From Dyella caseinilytica (GTDB taxonomy: Bacteria > Pseudomonadota > Gammaproteobacteria > Xanthomonadales > Rhodanobacteraceae): 64,000 bases of DNA. A program made the position numbers and the translations under genes. The stretch lies in the NCBI RefSeq assembly GCF_016865235.1, contig NZ_CP064030.1:1860001-1924000 (forward strand). The letters run 5' to 3'. Below the pieces are notes generated by a model, which was given only the letters and a program-made list of their open reading frames with translations, was not told the origin of the DNA and did no database searches. Positions within the stretch are counted from its first letter, which is position 1. Each line of letters starts with the position of its first letter. This document shows, one piece after another, positions 17,062-27,458 of the stretch.

Positions 17062-18066
17062 TCAATCGTGCAAAGCCTTTAAGAAAGCGATGACATCCTG
17101 GCGTTCTTCTTCGGTGAGATGTAGCGGCCTGCCGGATTGCAGACTGCGATAGTAGATTTCAAGATCAACCGCTTTTTCCAAGGTGGTCACACTCCCGTCA
17201 TGCATGTAGGGGGCGGTATCTGCGACATTGAGCAGAGAAGGGGTTCGAAAGGTGTTGATGTCCGCAGGCGAACCACTGACTAGAAAATGCCCGAGTTCTG
17301 CCAGATCTTTTCGTTGACCCACCAAGGCACCGAGTTGTTGCCCCGATGCATGATCGGCGAGACCTTCCGTGACCAAAGCCGCTAACTGAGGTGCGATCGC
17401 TTGCGTGCCCAATGCAGAGGGGTGGAAGCGATCGTCCGTAAAGCGTCCATCATCGGGGCTCACGGCATGGCATGTCCCGCATTGTGCTTTGCCGAAGAAC
17501 ACCTGCATGCCGTGCTTAGCCGCCCCCTGCAAACCCCATTCCGACGCGGGGCGCCGATATCTCGACACGTCGCCGCTCAAAGATCGGACATAAGCAACCA
17601 ATGCTGTCTGCACATGGGTCATGGATACTTCCGGCGACTCCGGAAAGGCCGCGGCAAACCGTGCTGCATAGCCCGCACGCTTCAAGCGATCCACAAGTTC
17701 AGCCTCATCACTTAACCCCATCTCGCGTGGCATGAAGAACGGATCGCTCACAGCATTATCCAGATGCGTGCGGCGACCATCCCAAAAATAGACGTCTGAT
17801 GACCCGATATTTCTGAGGCTCGGCGCATGGCGACTGCCTATGCGGCCGAATACACCTACCGCCAAACCATGCTCATCACTGAAGGCATGCGTAGGGCGAT
17901 GACAGCTTGCGCAAGCCATATGCCCGTCTGCGCTCAGGGAGGTATCGCTAAAAATAGCGCGGCCCATGCCGACTATTTCCCCCTCTTGCTGAACTGAAGC
18001 CTTCGCATAGCTTGCGAAGTAAAGCAAGAGAATGAAGGCGATCCCTATTAGATGCCGTCCGTCCAT
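17062..18066 (-). CDS. Di-haem cytochrome c peroxidase / MauG-like protein
   Basis: 334 residues with an N-terminal signal peptide (hydrophobic 5-20, cut near AKA). Two haem sites are present: CASCH at 52-56 and CGTCH at 196-200, as in bacterial cytochrome c peroxidases and MauG. YMHDGSVTTLEKAVDLEIYY near the C-terminus is a family signature. It acts in the periplasm, reducing peroxide with electrons from c-type cytochromes or oxidising a protein partner. It is divergent from the RHS gene with 106 bp between. No partner gene is next to it. Confidence 0.9.
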   Translation of the reverse strand: MDGRHLIGIAFILLLYFASYAKASVQQEGEIVGMGRAIFSDTSLSADGHMACASCHRPTHAFSDEHGLAVGVFGRIGSRHAPSLRNIGSSDVYFWDGRRTHLDNAVSDPFFMPREMGLSDEAELVDRLKRAGYAARFAAAFPESPEVSMTHVQTALVAYVRSLSGDVSRYRRPASEWGLQGAAKHGMQVFFGKAQCGTCHAVSPDDGRFTDDRFHPSALGTQAIAPQLAALVTEGLADHASGQQLGALVGQRKDLAELGHFLVSGSPADINTFRTPSLLNVADTAPYMHDGSVTTLEKAVDLEIYYRSLQSGRPLHLTEEERQDVIAFLKALHD

Positions 18067-18172
18067 GACGTAAGTCCTTGTCGAATGAATTTGCGAGGCA
18101 TTACTCTACCAGCCGTCCATCGCGGTGCGATGTGGCCCTCAGGGAACGACGACATAGACAGGGAGACGTTGC

Positions 18173-20242
18173 ATGCGTCAGTCGCATGGTGGTGGGCAGG
18201 GCGGCATCTCGCAAAGAGCCAAAGTGCAAAGCGTTTGGCGCAACAACATCTTGTGGTTGCTTACATCGATAGGTGTGCTCGTTGCGGCATTTCCGGTCAA
18301 GGCAAACACGACTTACCTCTACGATGCCAACAGCCGCTTGCTCGGTGTGCTGAATACATCGGGCAATTCGACGCGCTACGTCTACGACGACATTGGCAAT
18401 CTCGTTCGCACGGATAGCATCCCGTCCTCCCAACTGATGGTGCTTGGGTTTGCACCTGAACATGGGGCGGTAAGTAGCGCCGTGACGATATGGGGGCAGG
18501 GGTTCAGCACCACCACGAGTGCCAATGCCGTGAGTTTCAATGGCACAGCCGCCACGGTGACCTCGGCCACGGCCAATCAACTGCAAGTGACTGTTCCCTC
18601 CGGCGCTACAACAGGCCCCCTTTCCATAACAACCGGCGGCAACACGACGGCCAGCTTGAACCCCTTCACCGTCGATGACTCGGGTATCGCACCCACGCTC
18701 ACCAGCGTCTCGCCTACCATCGGCGTGGCGGGAACGGTCGTCACGCTGACGGGCACCCATTTGGACCCGGTCGCCGGTGGAACGACGGTGACTCTCAATG
18801 GGGTGTCTGTCGTGCCTACGACGTTGACAGATAACACCATCAGCTTCACGACACCGACTGCATTTGGAAGCGGCAAATTTCTGGTCACGACGCTCTATGG
18901 TCAAGTGACAGCGGCTTCGGACTTCACAACGATCGCTCCGGACTTCGCTTCCTACACGATCAGCACGGGGCGTATTGCCATCAATGGCGCGACGGTGAAT
19001 GTGAAGGCTACTTCGGAAGAGGGCGTCACCGAACTACTGTTCGATGCCCCTGCCGGTACTTGGCTTTCGCTCCAGGGCTCCGGCTTGCCTAACTCGGAAA
19101 GCGCCGAAATTGAACTCTATGATCCACGCGGACTTGTCATTGGGGCTCAAAACTATCTGGTAACCACCGCCCCTAGCGTTCATTTCTTGCAGATCCCAAC
19201 CACGGGCACCTACACCATGGTGGTTTGGCCGGAACAGAGCGCCACGTTCAACGTGTGGTTGGAGCAAAACGCTCAAATTCAGCCCAACGTCCCGTATGCG
19301 TTCGCAGCGACCGTCAATGGCCAAAGCAAGCGGCTTATGTTTAACACGACGCCGACCCAAAGTTTTGGTATTGGCTTCAGTGGCCTCTCGGTGTCGCAAG
19401 CCAACTACGACATCTTGAGCATGATTCAGGACGCTGACGGCCTTACTCTCACCAGCGGAAGCTGCCAGCCCTCCAGCCAGACGACGTGTAGCCTCAATCT
19501 TCCGGCCTTTGCCGTCAACCAAGGCAATGCAACATTCCCCGCACCTGGCTGGCGACAACTGATCGTGACATCCCAATCGGGTACGACATCCAAAGCGAGC
19601 ATTGTCCTCACACCGGATGTTGTCCAACCCATCGCCGTCAACAATGCCGCGACGATGCAGCTGGCGACGATGGGGCAAAATGGAGATCAGACGTTCAACG
19701 GGAAGGCAGGGCAATTCCTGTCCCTGAATGTGACCGCGCAGACAACCACGCCCTCCAACAACTCGATCACCTATACGGTCTACGACCCGACGGGAACGCA
19801 GATCTTCAGCGATGCCATATCTACAGGCCAAGTATTTAACTTGCCTCAGCTCCAACTGACCGGCCCATACACTCTTTATGTCGTTCCCTATGAAGGCATG
19901 ACGGCGAGTGTCAATGACACGTTGCTGTTGGATGCTTCCGCAGCGGCGACAGTCAATGGCGCGGGCGTTGTCGTCAGTTCCAACGTGGCCACCCAGAATG
20001 CGTACGTAACTTTCCAAGCGGTCCAGGGAAAGTCGTATACCGTGAGCGGCGTTTGCTCATCGTCGGATGGTTACACCTCCATCAACGTTACCGATCCGTC
20101 AGGGAATACGGTGGCTGAAGGTAACTGCGGAAGTACGACCAGCGACGCGTCGCTAAGCAGCGCTGCTACCTCGGGAACCTATACCGCGATACTTCAAGAC
20201 AATGCGCCCTTTAGCGGTACGGTGACCGTAACTCAACCCTAA
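18173..20242 (+). CDS. Secreted IPT/TIG-domain protein with YD repeats
   Basis: 689 residues. The N-terminal hydrophobic segment (about 24-43) ends in a signal-like FPVKA. Two YD repeats (TYLYDANSRLLGV; TRYVYDDIGNLVR) follow, then two IPT/TIG immunoglobulin-like domains (about 85-165 and 170-250). The rest is a long beta-rich region with Thr/Ser-rich repeats and Cys pairs. GGGAGA lies 7 bases before the ATG. The RHS gene starts 44 bp after its stop, so the two form an operon. YD repeats in both suggest a shared origin or that this is a co-secreted partner of the RHS shell. The exact role is unknown. Confidence 0.82.
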   Translation: MRQSHGGGQGGISQRAKVQSVWRNNILWLLTSIGVLVAAFPVKANTTYLYDANSRLLGVLNTSGNSTRYVYDDIGNLVRTDSIPSSQLMVLGFAPEHGAVSSAVTIWGQGFSTTTSANAVSFNGTAATVTSATANQLQVTVPSGATTGPLSITTGGNTTASLNPFTVDDSGIAPTLTSVSPTIGVAGTVVTLTGTHLDPVAGGTTVTLNGVSVVPTTLTDNTISFTTPTAFGSGKFLVTTLYGQVTAASDFTTIAPDFASYTISTGRIAINGATVNVKATSEEGVTELLFDAPAGTWLSLQGSGLPNSESAEIELYDPRGLVIGAQNYLVTTAPSVHFLQIPTTGTYTMVVWPEQSATFNVWLEQNAQIQPNVPYAFAATVNGQSKRLMFNTTPTQSFGIGFSGLSVSQANYDILSMIQDADGLTLTSGSCQPSSQTTCSLNLPAFAVNQGNATFPAPGWRQLIVTSQSGTTSKASIVLTPDVVQPIAVNNAATMQLATMGQNGDQTFNGKAGQFLSLNVTAQTTTPSNNSITYTVYDPTGTQIFSDAISTGQVFNLPQLQLTGPYTLYVVPYEGMTASVNDTLLLDASAAATVNGAGVVVSSNVATQNAYVTFQAVQGKSYTVSGVCSSSDGYTSINVTDPSGNTVAEGNCGSTTSDASLSSAATSGTYTAILQDNAPFSGTVTVTQP

Positions 20243-20286
20243 AGGCACGTCAGTGCTTAGCATCCAGCGTCATGGAAGGAATGCGC

Positions 20287-23200
20287 ATGATCAAGTGGAT
20301 TGAACTCAAGTGGGCATGGAAGGTCGCTGCAGCGTTGGCGATGAGCGGCATGATTGCCGCGGCCTTTGCAAGCGTCGATGCCGCACAAGCACCGCAAACG
20401 GATGGAAGTAAAACCATTGCGTTGCCAGGCGGCGGCGTGGTGAGCCTGGATAAGGGTCACCTTCACGTTCTGCTTTCCCAAGCGAATGGCGCATCCAGAA
20501 CTCTGGCGCCCATGGAGGCCGGCAACGACGCATCGCTGATCGCCATGCCTCACGGCGAGGTGTGGATCGAAGGCGTACACGTTGAACAAGGTGTCACCAA
20601 CTCCTCTCACGGCCTGTCGCTGGATCCCATCATCGCGTCGGTCTCCTCCGCTGACGATGCGGGTTTGCCTCGCTCATCGCCGACGCTCTATGCTGTGCTG
20701 ACGGACGGATCTGTTTTCGCACTGCCCGTGGGGACGAATACCGCAAGCCGATGGAGCCCGACGGATCACAAAGTGATAGCGCAAACGCGCACACCGATCG
20801 ATCCGACGATCACTGGCACAACCTTGCTTCGTGACGGCAGTGTTCTGCTCAGCTCAGCCGCCGTAGCTTCGGTGACAAGCCAAGTCTTCGACCCAAGCAT
20901 CAGTGACGTGCGCAGCGCATCACTGACTGAGTTGGCGGATCTTAAATCGGAGACGCCGCAGTGGACGGCGTCGGCGCCCTCCTCGGACGCCAAGGACATC
21001 AAGCCGGATACGACGCTTGCGATTGCCTTCTCTCAACCGTTAGATGCGACCAGTGTAAACAGCAAGACCGTCGTGCTGTTTGGGCCGGAGGGTGCGGTTT
21101 CGGGGCGATTAGCACTTGCGGACGACGCACGTTTGCTCTTCATCACACCCGATCGCGAGCTCTATACAGGTTCGTCTTATACGGTATTCCTCAAAAGCCT
21201 CCGTGCTGCATCAGGCAAGGATGTTCCGTTTGGCAGCTACCATTTTTCGACGGTGACGCTCCATGGCGATGCGTCAAGCCCTCTGTTCGTCGCGGTGACC
21301 GGCGATAGCAGCACGGCGCCAAGCCTGGCGACCCAAGGCGGTGCATTGTCTGCCGATACCGCCCAACATGCGCTCTATCTGTCGACTGGCGAGCATATCC
21401 CGGGCGTGACGAAGAGCAACGGCGACTGCCTGCCCGGGAGCAAACAGATAGCGTTGTGCCGGACACATGCATTCATTCGTGATGGTGCGTTCTATCCTGG
21501 TCGCGACAACGCCATCAATGCCAGCGGTGGTCATTGGCGGACGTATCGCAAACAGGTGGCCGCCCTGGGTCATCTTCAACCGCTAAAAAAGGTGCAGTCC
21601 AAAGCATTGAATGCACGTATCGCAGCCGCTGGCTCGATTACCGGTCGTGTCCTTCGTATTGACGACGCACCCGTCGCCAACGTCACGGTCAGCGCGGGCA
21701 AGCTAAAAACGCGCACCGCTGCCGACGGTACATTCGTTCTGCGCGGTCTATCGGTGGGCCTGCAGACACTCTTTGTGGATGGTGCCAGTGCCAGCCGGGG
21801 CGATGTGGAATATGGCAGCTTCGAAGTGGGCGCAGCAATTCCGTCGAACGGCGTATTGAAGCTGGCCTACAACATGTACCTGCCACGTATCCTCCCGCGT
21901 GACAAAGTGCAGATTCCGTCGCCGACGACGCAGGACCTGGTGATCACCCATCCGGATATCCCGGGACTAGAAATCGATATCCCGGCAGGCACCGTGATTC
22001 GTGATCGCGATGGCAAAATCGTCACCGACCTGGCTATCGTGCCGACACCGGTGGATCGTGCGCCGTTCCCGACGGGCAGCAATTACCCGGTGTACTTCTC
22101 GATCATGCCGGGCGGTGCCGTGATCCAGAACCTGTCGCCAAACTCACCGCACGGTATCCAGATTCGTTATCCCAATTACAGCCATGCCAAGCCAGGCACG
22201 ATCGCGAACTTCTGGAACTACGACGACAAGGAAGGGTGGCGCATTTATGGCAAGGGCCATGTTTCGGCCGATGGTCGCCAATTCGTTCCTGACGACGGTG
22301 TGGGCCTCACCACTACGCTGCATGGCAGCTTCACACTCGCCGACATACTGAAGGGACTGTTCGGCACGCCCGATTGCGGTTGTGGCGTAAGCGCTCACGC
22401 TGGCGATCCAGTGGATCTTGCTACCGGCGCCTTCGTGCACAGCTGGCATGATCTGGGGATTGCAGATATCACACCGTTATCCCTCGATCGCACCTACCGC
22501 AGTGGCGATACATCGGTGCGTGCATTTGGTATCGGCATGTCGTCCAGTTACGGGTGGTTTCTGTATGACGAAAAGTCCGATTACTCGCAGCCCAAGCTCG
22601 TTCTACCGAATCTGGCCACGCTGCCTTTCAATCCGATTCTAGGCAATCCCGCCGGTTCATACAGCGATGTTCTGGCGGAGTGGCAATACACCGGCAGCCA
22701 AGGCCCGTTCTACGGTGCATTGCTGACGCATGTGCAGTATGAGCATGATCAATTCGAGGAGCATTGGATCATCCAGACCCGTGACGGAACGCAGTATTGG
22801 TTCCAGAACGAGCAGACCAACCAGCTCAACCAGATCGTTGATCGTTTCGGCAACGCCACCGTTTTCAATCTGTCGACCGGTCTTCTCGATAGCGTTACCT
22901 CACCGAGCGGTCGATCCATTTACTTCAACTACGACAGCAACAATCGGGTATTGAGCGCGGTAGATAGTGCCGGCCGCACGGTCACCTATACCTATAACCC
23001 TGCCGGCTACCTCGGTCAGGTGACGTACCCCGACAACACCTATGAGAAGTACACCTATGACGGCAGCGGCAATCTGCTGACGATCGTCGATCGGCGCGGT
23101 AACACCGTGCTGACCAATCAATACACGAATGGCCAAGTGACGCAGCAGACCTACGCGGACGGTGCGATCTACAAGTTTGGATATACCGCAGGCACCGGCG

Positions 23201-25662
23201 GTTACAACACCCAATCGACCGCTACCGATCCTAACGGTTACCAGCGCATTACCTCGTTCGATCCAGTCAGCCACTATCCCAGCAGCGAAACCTTGGCTGC
23301 TGGAACGTCGCTGGCCCAGACCACCAGTTACACCCGTAACGCCGCTGGCTACGTTACTTCCATGACCGATCCGCTCAACCGTCAGACGACGATGAGCTAC
23401 GATAATTTAGGTAATCTGATCAGCATCACGGCCCTCGCCGGTACCACCAAAGCAGTCACGGAAAGCTTTACCTATACCCCGGATTTCAATCAGGTTGCCA
23501 CGATCACTGACCCGCTCAATCATGAGACCCAATTCAGCTACACCGCCGGTTGCATGACGGGCGCCACCAATGCCCTGGGCTACAGCATCAGCGTGATCTG
23601 CAATGCCTATGGTCAGCCCACATCGGTCACCGATGCGCTGGGCCACACCACCAACTTTGGCTACAACGGCTACGATCTGCGAACGGTGACCGATGCACTG
23701 GGTCGCACCAAGACCTTTACCGTTGATGGCCTGGGACGAAAGATAGCCGTGCAGGATGCGATGGGTAACGTCAGTCAAATGGCGTACGACATCGACGATC
23801 GCGTGTTGCAGGTAACCGATCCGCGCAACAAGACCACGCAGTTGACCTACGACAATGACGGCAACGTCACCGCAGTGGTACTGCCGGGTGGCGGCACCTT
23901 TGGGTACAAGTACGACAATCGCAATCGCGTCACCAAGCGCACCGATGCCTTGTCCCAATACGAAAGCTGGACCTACGATGGCCTCAATCATGTCCTGACC
24001 CACGTAGACCGCAAATCGCAGACGATCGGCTATCAGTATGATCAGTTGGGTCGCCAAAACCTGATTACCTACGCTGATGGCAGCACGATTCAGCTGGGTT
24101 ACGATGCGGGAAATCGCGTTACCGCCATCAATGACTCCGCCAACGGCACCCTCAATCGGGGTTACGACGGTCTGGATCGACTAACCAGCGAATCGGGGCC
24201 GCAGGGGAGTATCAGCTATCAATACGATGCCGCAGGCCGTCGCACCCAGATGATCGCCGGCACCCAGGCAACGGCTTTCTACAACTACGACGCCGGCAAT
24301 CGGCTGACGTCGATCGTGCAAGGCAGCGAACAGGTCGGTTTTCAGTATGACAACGCCAACCGTCGCCAGACGCTCACGCTGCCGAACGGCATCGTGGCGA
24401 CCTACAGCTATGACAACGCCAACGAGCTGACCGGGATTAGTTATGCCCAAGCCAGTGGCGCGGCAGTGGGAACGCTGACCTATGGCTATGACTTGCTGGG
24501 GCGCGTTTCAGGGCAGGGTGGAACGATCAATAGCACCGCTATCGCGGCGGCGACCAGCAATGGAACATTCGATGCCAACAATCGTCAGACCTCGTTCAAT
24601 GGCCATACGCAAACGTTTGATGCCGACGGCAATCTGACCGGTGATGGCACTAATACCTATACGTGGAATGCCAGAAACCAACTCACCCAAGTGAGCCAGA
24701 ATGGTGTGGCTCAGTTGAGTTACACGTATGACGCACTCGGTCGTAGAACGAGTAAAGCCGTGGGCAGTGGTACGGCAACGCAGTATCTCTACGATCGCTT
24801 TAATGCGGTGCAGGAGACGCAAGGTAGTGCCATCAATCCGATCCTGGTTGGGCTGGGTATCGACGAACGCTTCGCTAGAAACGACACCACCGGACGCACG
24901 TACTTCTTAAGCGATGCGTTGAACAGCACGATCGCGCTCACCAATAGCAGCGGCGTGATCCAAAACACGTACAGCTACGATCCTTACGGCAACACGACGC
25001 AAAGTGGCACAGGCTTCACGAATCCGTATCAGTACACGGGCAGAGAGGCCGACACCGCGGCGCTCTACTACTACCGAGCGCGCTACTACAGTCCGCAACT
25101 TCCTGGCTTCATTAGCGAGGACCCGATCACATTTGGCGGCGGCCAGTTGAGCTTTTATGCCTATGTGGGTGGTGATCCGATCATGTATCGAGACCCCCGC
25201 GGGCACGAGTTAATGTTGGCGCTGATAGGAGCCGGTGTAGGCGCCGCTTGGGGTATAGCTAATGGATACTTGTCTGGCGACCGTGATTGGCAGAGTCTAG
25301 CTTTAGATGGTTTGGCCGGAGCTGGGACTGGGGCTTTGGCGGGACTCTCCAACGGGGCCACATTGCTTGAGGCGGCAGGAGCTGTTGGAACGCGAGCGGT
25401 CGTAAGTATGGGGATTGAGTCAACTCGTCAGATGGCCAAGGGCTTACTGCCATGTCACGACATGGATATCAGTTACGTAGACATTGGACTGGCTGGTGTT
25501 GGAAGTGTCTTCGGTGATATGAGCGGATTTGGTGGTGAGGGAGTTATGGGTGAGCGTGGGGCTACGGCATTCGGTGGAACAATGGGCGGAGCGGTATCAA
25601 CGCCTGCCGCCATAGCAGAAGGGGCACAAGCAGCGGCAGATGCAGGGCAAGGAAACCAATGA
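20287..25662 (+). CDS. Large RHS/YD-repeat protein with variable tip
   Basis: 1791 residues. ATG at 20287 is chosen since GGAAGGA lies 6 bases upstream; earlier in-frame ATGs at 20272 and 20281 would bury that site. Domains in order: signal peptide (to about DAAQA), a beta-rich region, a Big_5/SbsA-like Ig domain (PDTTLAIAFSQPLD), a carboxypeptidase-regulatory-like domain (TGRVLRIDDAPVANVTV), a DUF6531 region (DPVDLATGAFVHSWHDL), about 25 YD repeats, then the RHS core (YRARYYSPQLPGFISEDPI) ending at RDPRG near residue 1637. The last 155 residues are glycine-zipper-rich and carry no toxin motif I recognise. RHS proteins build a hollow shell around a C-terminal toxin or adhesin. Confidence 0.93.
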   Translation: MIKWIELKWAWKVAAALAMSGMIAAAFASVDAAQAPQTDGSKTIALPGGGVVSLDKGHLHVLLSQANGASRTLAPMEAGNDASLIAMPHGEVWIEGVHVEQGVTNSSHGLSLDPIIASVSSADDAGLPRSSPTLYAVLTDGSVFALPVGTNTASRWSPTDHKVIAQTRTPIDPTITGTTLLRDGSVLLSSAAVASVTSQVFDPSISDVRSASLTELADLKSETPQWTASAPSSDAKDIKPDTTLAIAFSQPLDATSVNSKTVVLFGPEGAVSGRLALADDARLLFITPDRELYTGSSYTVFLKSLRAASGKDVPFGSYHFSTVTLHGDASSPLFVAVTGDSSTAPSLATQGGALSADTAQHALYLSTGEHIPGVTKSNGDCLPGSKQIALCRTHAFIRDGAFYPGRDNAINASGGHWRTYRKQVAALGHLQPLKKVQSKALNARIAAAGSITGRVLRIDDAPVANVTVSAGKLKTRTAADGTFVLRGLSVGLQTLFVDGASASRGDVEYGSFEVGAAIPSNGVLKLAYNMYLPRILPRDKVQIPSPTTQDLVITHPDIPGLEIDIPAGTVIRDRDGKIVTDLAIVPTPVDRAPFPTGSNYPVYFSIMPGGAVIQNLSPNSPHGIQIRYPNYSHAKPGTIANFWNYDDKEGWRIYGKGHVSADGRQFVPDDGVGLTTTLHGSFTLADILKGLFGTPDCGCGVSAHAGDPVDLATGAFVHSWHDLGIADITPLSLDRTYRSGDTSVRAFGIGMSSSYGWFLYDEKSDYSQPKLVLPNLATLPFNPILGNPAGSYSDVLAEWQYTGSQGPFYGALLTHVQYEHDQFEEHWIIQTRDGTQYWFQNEQTNQLNQIVDRFGNATVFNLSTGLLDSVTSPSGRSIYFNYDSNNRVLSAVDSAGRTVTYTYNPAGYLGQVTYPDNTYEKYTYDGSGNLLTIVDRRGNTVLTNQYTNGQVTQQTYADGAIYKFGYTAGTGGYNTQSTATDPNGYQRITSFDPVSHYPSSETLAAGTSLAQTTSYTRNAAGYVTSMTDPLNRQTTMSYDNLGNLISITALAGTTKAVTESFTYTPDFNQVATITDPLNHETQFSYTAGCMTGATNALGYSISVICNAYGQPTSVTDALGHTTNFGYNGYDLRTVTDALGRTKTFTVDGLGRKIAVQDAMGNVSQMAYDIDDRVLQVTDPRNKTTQLTYDNDGNVTAVVLPGGGTFGYKYDNRNRVTKRTDALSQYESWTYDGLNHVLTHVDRKSQTIGYQYDQLGRQNLITYADGSTIQLGYDAGNRVTAINDSANGTLNRGYDGLDRLTSESGPQGSISYQYDAAGRRTQMIAGTQATAFYNYDAGNRLTSIVQGSEQVGFQYDNANRRQTLTLPNGIVATYSYDNANELTGISYAQASGAAVGTLTYGYDLLGRVSGQGGTINSTAIAAATSNGTFDANNRQTSFNGHTQTFDADGNLTGDGTNTYTWNARNQLTQVSQNGVAQLSYTYDALGRRTSKAVGSGTATQYLYDRFNAVQETQGSAINPILVGLGIDERFARNDTTGRTYFLSDALNSTIALTNSSGVIQNTYSYDPYGNTTQSGTGFTNPYQYTGREADTAALYYYRARYYSPQLPGFISEDPITFGGGQLSFYAYVGGDPIMYRDPRGHELMLALIGAGVGAAWGIANGYLSGDRDWQSLALDGLAGAGTGALAGLSNGATLLEAAGAVGTRAVVSMGIESTRQMAKGLLPCHDMDISYVDIGLAGVGSVFGDMSGFGGEGVMGERGATAFGGTMGGAVSTPAAIAEGAQAAADAGQGNQ

Positions 25663-26201
25663 ATACTGCAATCGTTTACATTCTGACTTCTCTTACTCTG
25701 GCGATCATCACGATGGTCGCGAGAGATAGGGCCGGTAATCAGCAATTGGGTGGTGAATTTCGGTATCAGTCTACGCTTCTTAAGGTTCTGCTCGTTTGCT
25801 CATTCATTCCGATTTTGGCAGTAGCCTTCATCTATGCGGTAGCGAAGGCAAAACCGTCAGGCATTGCTCTTGCGCTATTTGTGGGGGGAGGGTTAATAGG
25901 GACGGCGCTGTTTTTGTACGGCTACCGCTATTTGAAATCATTTGTCGTCAGCGTAAACGACAGTGGTGTAGTCGTAAGTAGCCTCAAGGGGGAGAGGCTA
26001 ATTCCGTTTAATGGCGTAAAAAAGGTTATCTATCTTTGTCCGTCCGGCCGTGGTGGCATTTTATGCTTTTATGATGAGCGAAATAGGAAGGTGATTGAAT
26101 TTTCGGAATCAATTTCTGGGATAGAAGGTTTGGCAAAGTTGGTCGAGCTTAAGTCAAGGCAACATGGTGTTCTGTTCGAGGCTAGGAGTCGAAGAATTTA
26201 G
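25659..26201 (+). CDS. Membrane protein coupled to the RHS gene, possible immunity
   Basis: 180 residues. The start ATG overlaps the RHS stop (ATGA), so translation is coupled. Three membrane helices (about 3-20, 42-61, 68-88) are followed by a small beta-rich cytosolic domain that could be PH-like (KSFVVSVNDSGVVVSSLKGERLIPFNGVKKV). Coding is AT-richer than the RHS body. Position directly after an RHS tip is where immunity genes lie, and a membrane protein fits a membrane-active glycine-zipper tip. Both points are inference. No named family. Confidence 0.75.
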   Translation: MNTAIVYILTSLTLAIITMVARDRAGNQQLGGEFRYQSTLLKVLLVCSFIPILAVAFIYAVAKAKPSGIALALFVGGGLIGTALFLYGYRYLKSFVVSVNDSGVVVSSLKGERLIPFNGVKKVIYLCPSGRGGILCFYDERNRKVIEFSESISGIEGLAKLVELKSRQHGVLFEARSRRI

Positions 26202-26331
26202 AAGTAAAGGTTATGGATAAAACTCCGTAAGTTATTGTCTAAATTAAGCGATATTCACTTGGAATTTCAGTATCTATGCGGACCTATCTCGTTTGGGCCC
26301 CTTTGGGGCAGTCCTGGCGGGTGGGGTGTAA

Positions 26332-26649
26332 ATGGTTCAATTCTCATCCATGAGGCAGGCCTTAAAGGTTGCGATACGCAATTTATTTGCACATTCGCCA
26401 CGGCTTTATTGCTGCTCCTGTCGTTCTATTTTCATGCTTGCCTCCACACGTACGAGTATTTCGCTCCGTAAGGGTTTTGTAGATCGCTGCCCTCGTTGTC
26501 TAGCAGAGGGGCCTTTTAGGCGGCCAACCCAAGATGAGCTTTTTGCAGCCGTGCCTGAAGCACGTCGTCAATGGCCATTGGCGCTAGCAATTGGAATCTT
26601 TACAGTTGCTATGGTCTTCGGCATATGGCACATGGCGCACCACGGCTGA
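26332..26649 (+). CDS. Small zinc-ribbon-like membrane protein (uncertain)
   Basis: 105 residues with a paired Cys pattern (CCSC at about 27-30 and CPRC at about 53-56) that could bind zinc, then one membrane helix near the C-terminus. No strong ribosome site. Composition is similar to the RHS tip region. It may be an orphan piece of an older tip/immunity cassette. The remaining bases 26202-26331 show nothing. Confidence 0.4.
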   Translation: MVQFSSMRQALKVAIRNLFAHSPRLYCCSCRSIFMLASTRTSISLRKGFVDRCPRCLAEGPFRRPTQDELFAAVPEARRQWPLALAIGIFTVAMVFGIWHMAHHG

Positions 26650-26710
26650 TGATTATTTGGTTGCTGAGTCGTTTGCTCGTGGCCGTATGGCGTGCAATGG
26701 CGGTAAGCCG

Positions 26711-27346
26711 ATGAAAACATACGAACTCAAGGACAAGAGCGGCCGGATATTTGCTTTTGAGGTGCCGAATGGCCTTTTAGGTCGTCGAGGTGCATGTAAG
26801 GTCGCTCGCTCAATCCCAGGCGTGCGCATCTTGAGATCGCCGCGATTTCTTTCCTGGTTTTGAGAGGAAAAGTTCTGCGAGTTCGAGTTAGATGGGCAGC
26901 GCTTCAAAATGTGGGAGCCGTTTGGGGACAATAGCCGCTATTGGATCGGGCCTGAGCCGGTACATTGGTGTCCGCAGATTGATGTGGTCCGACATGCTTT
27001 TGCTAAACGCCGATTCGATGTTCTGGCCGTGGTGATGTGGGCAATAGTGCTGGTACCGGTGACTTACGTGTCTGCGTGCAGCTATCGATCCCATAGCGCG
27101 AATGCCGTGTTCGATTCGATACACATTGGGGACGCAGAAGCGACCGTGCGTAGAGCTATGGGGGAACCGTTGGCACATGAAACGAATGGCGGGCCGCGTG
27201 GCGTGCCCTTCTCGAATGGCTGTAAGGGTCGCTGCGCCGAAATCTGGTGGTACGAAAACCGTCTGGCGCTTGATGGTGAATCGTGGTCGATCACGTTTGA
27301 CGATCATCGTCGCGTTATCGACAAGGTTGCGTGGCATTCGCCGTAG
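26711..27346 (+). pseudogene. Orphan gene with in-frame stop (TGA at 26861)
   Basis: From ATG 26711 the frame reads 50 residues (MKTYELKDKSGRIFAFEVPN...) to ...RFLSWF, then TGA at 26861-26863. The same frame then continues with good coding sense: EEKFCEFELDGQRFKMWEPFGDNSRYWIGPEP, a membrane helix (VLAVVMWAIVLVPVTYVSAC), and a C-terminal SmpA/BamE-like stretch (IHIGDAEATVRRAMGEP...CAEIWWYEN). The two halves read as one protein of about 210 residues broken by a nonsense change. The second half could still be made from the ATG at 26909. Function unknown. Confidence 0.65.
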
Positions 27347-27458
27347 ATTTGCTTATTTGTCGCTGTAGTGGGCAGCTAAAAAAGTTATTGAAGCGCCCCT
27401 ATCGCGGCCCGCGCCAGCCTGGGAATGGGTGAAGCTGAAGCGTCCTCGTTCCTTTGAG

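Noticed and set aside
26861..26863. TGA as a selenocysteine codon
   Set aside because: No SECIS-like hairpin evident and no selenoprotein family match; a nonsense change is simpler.
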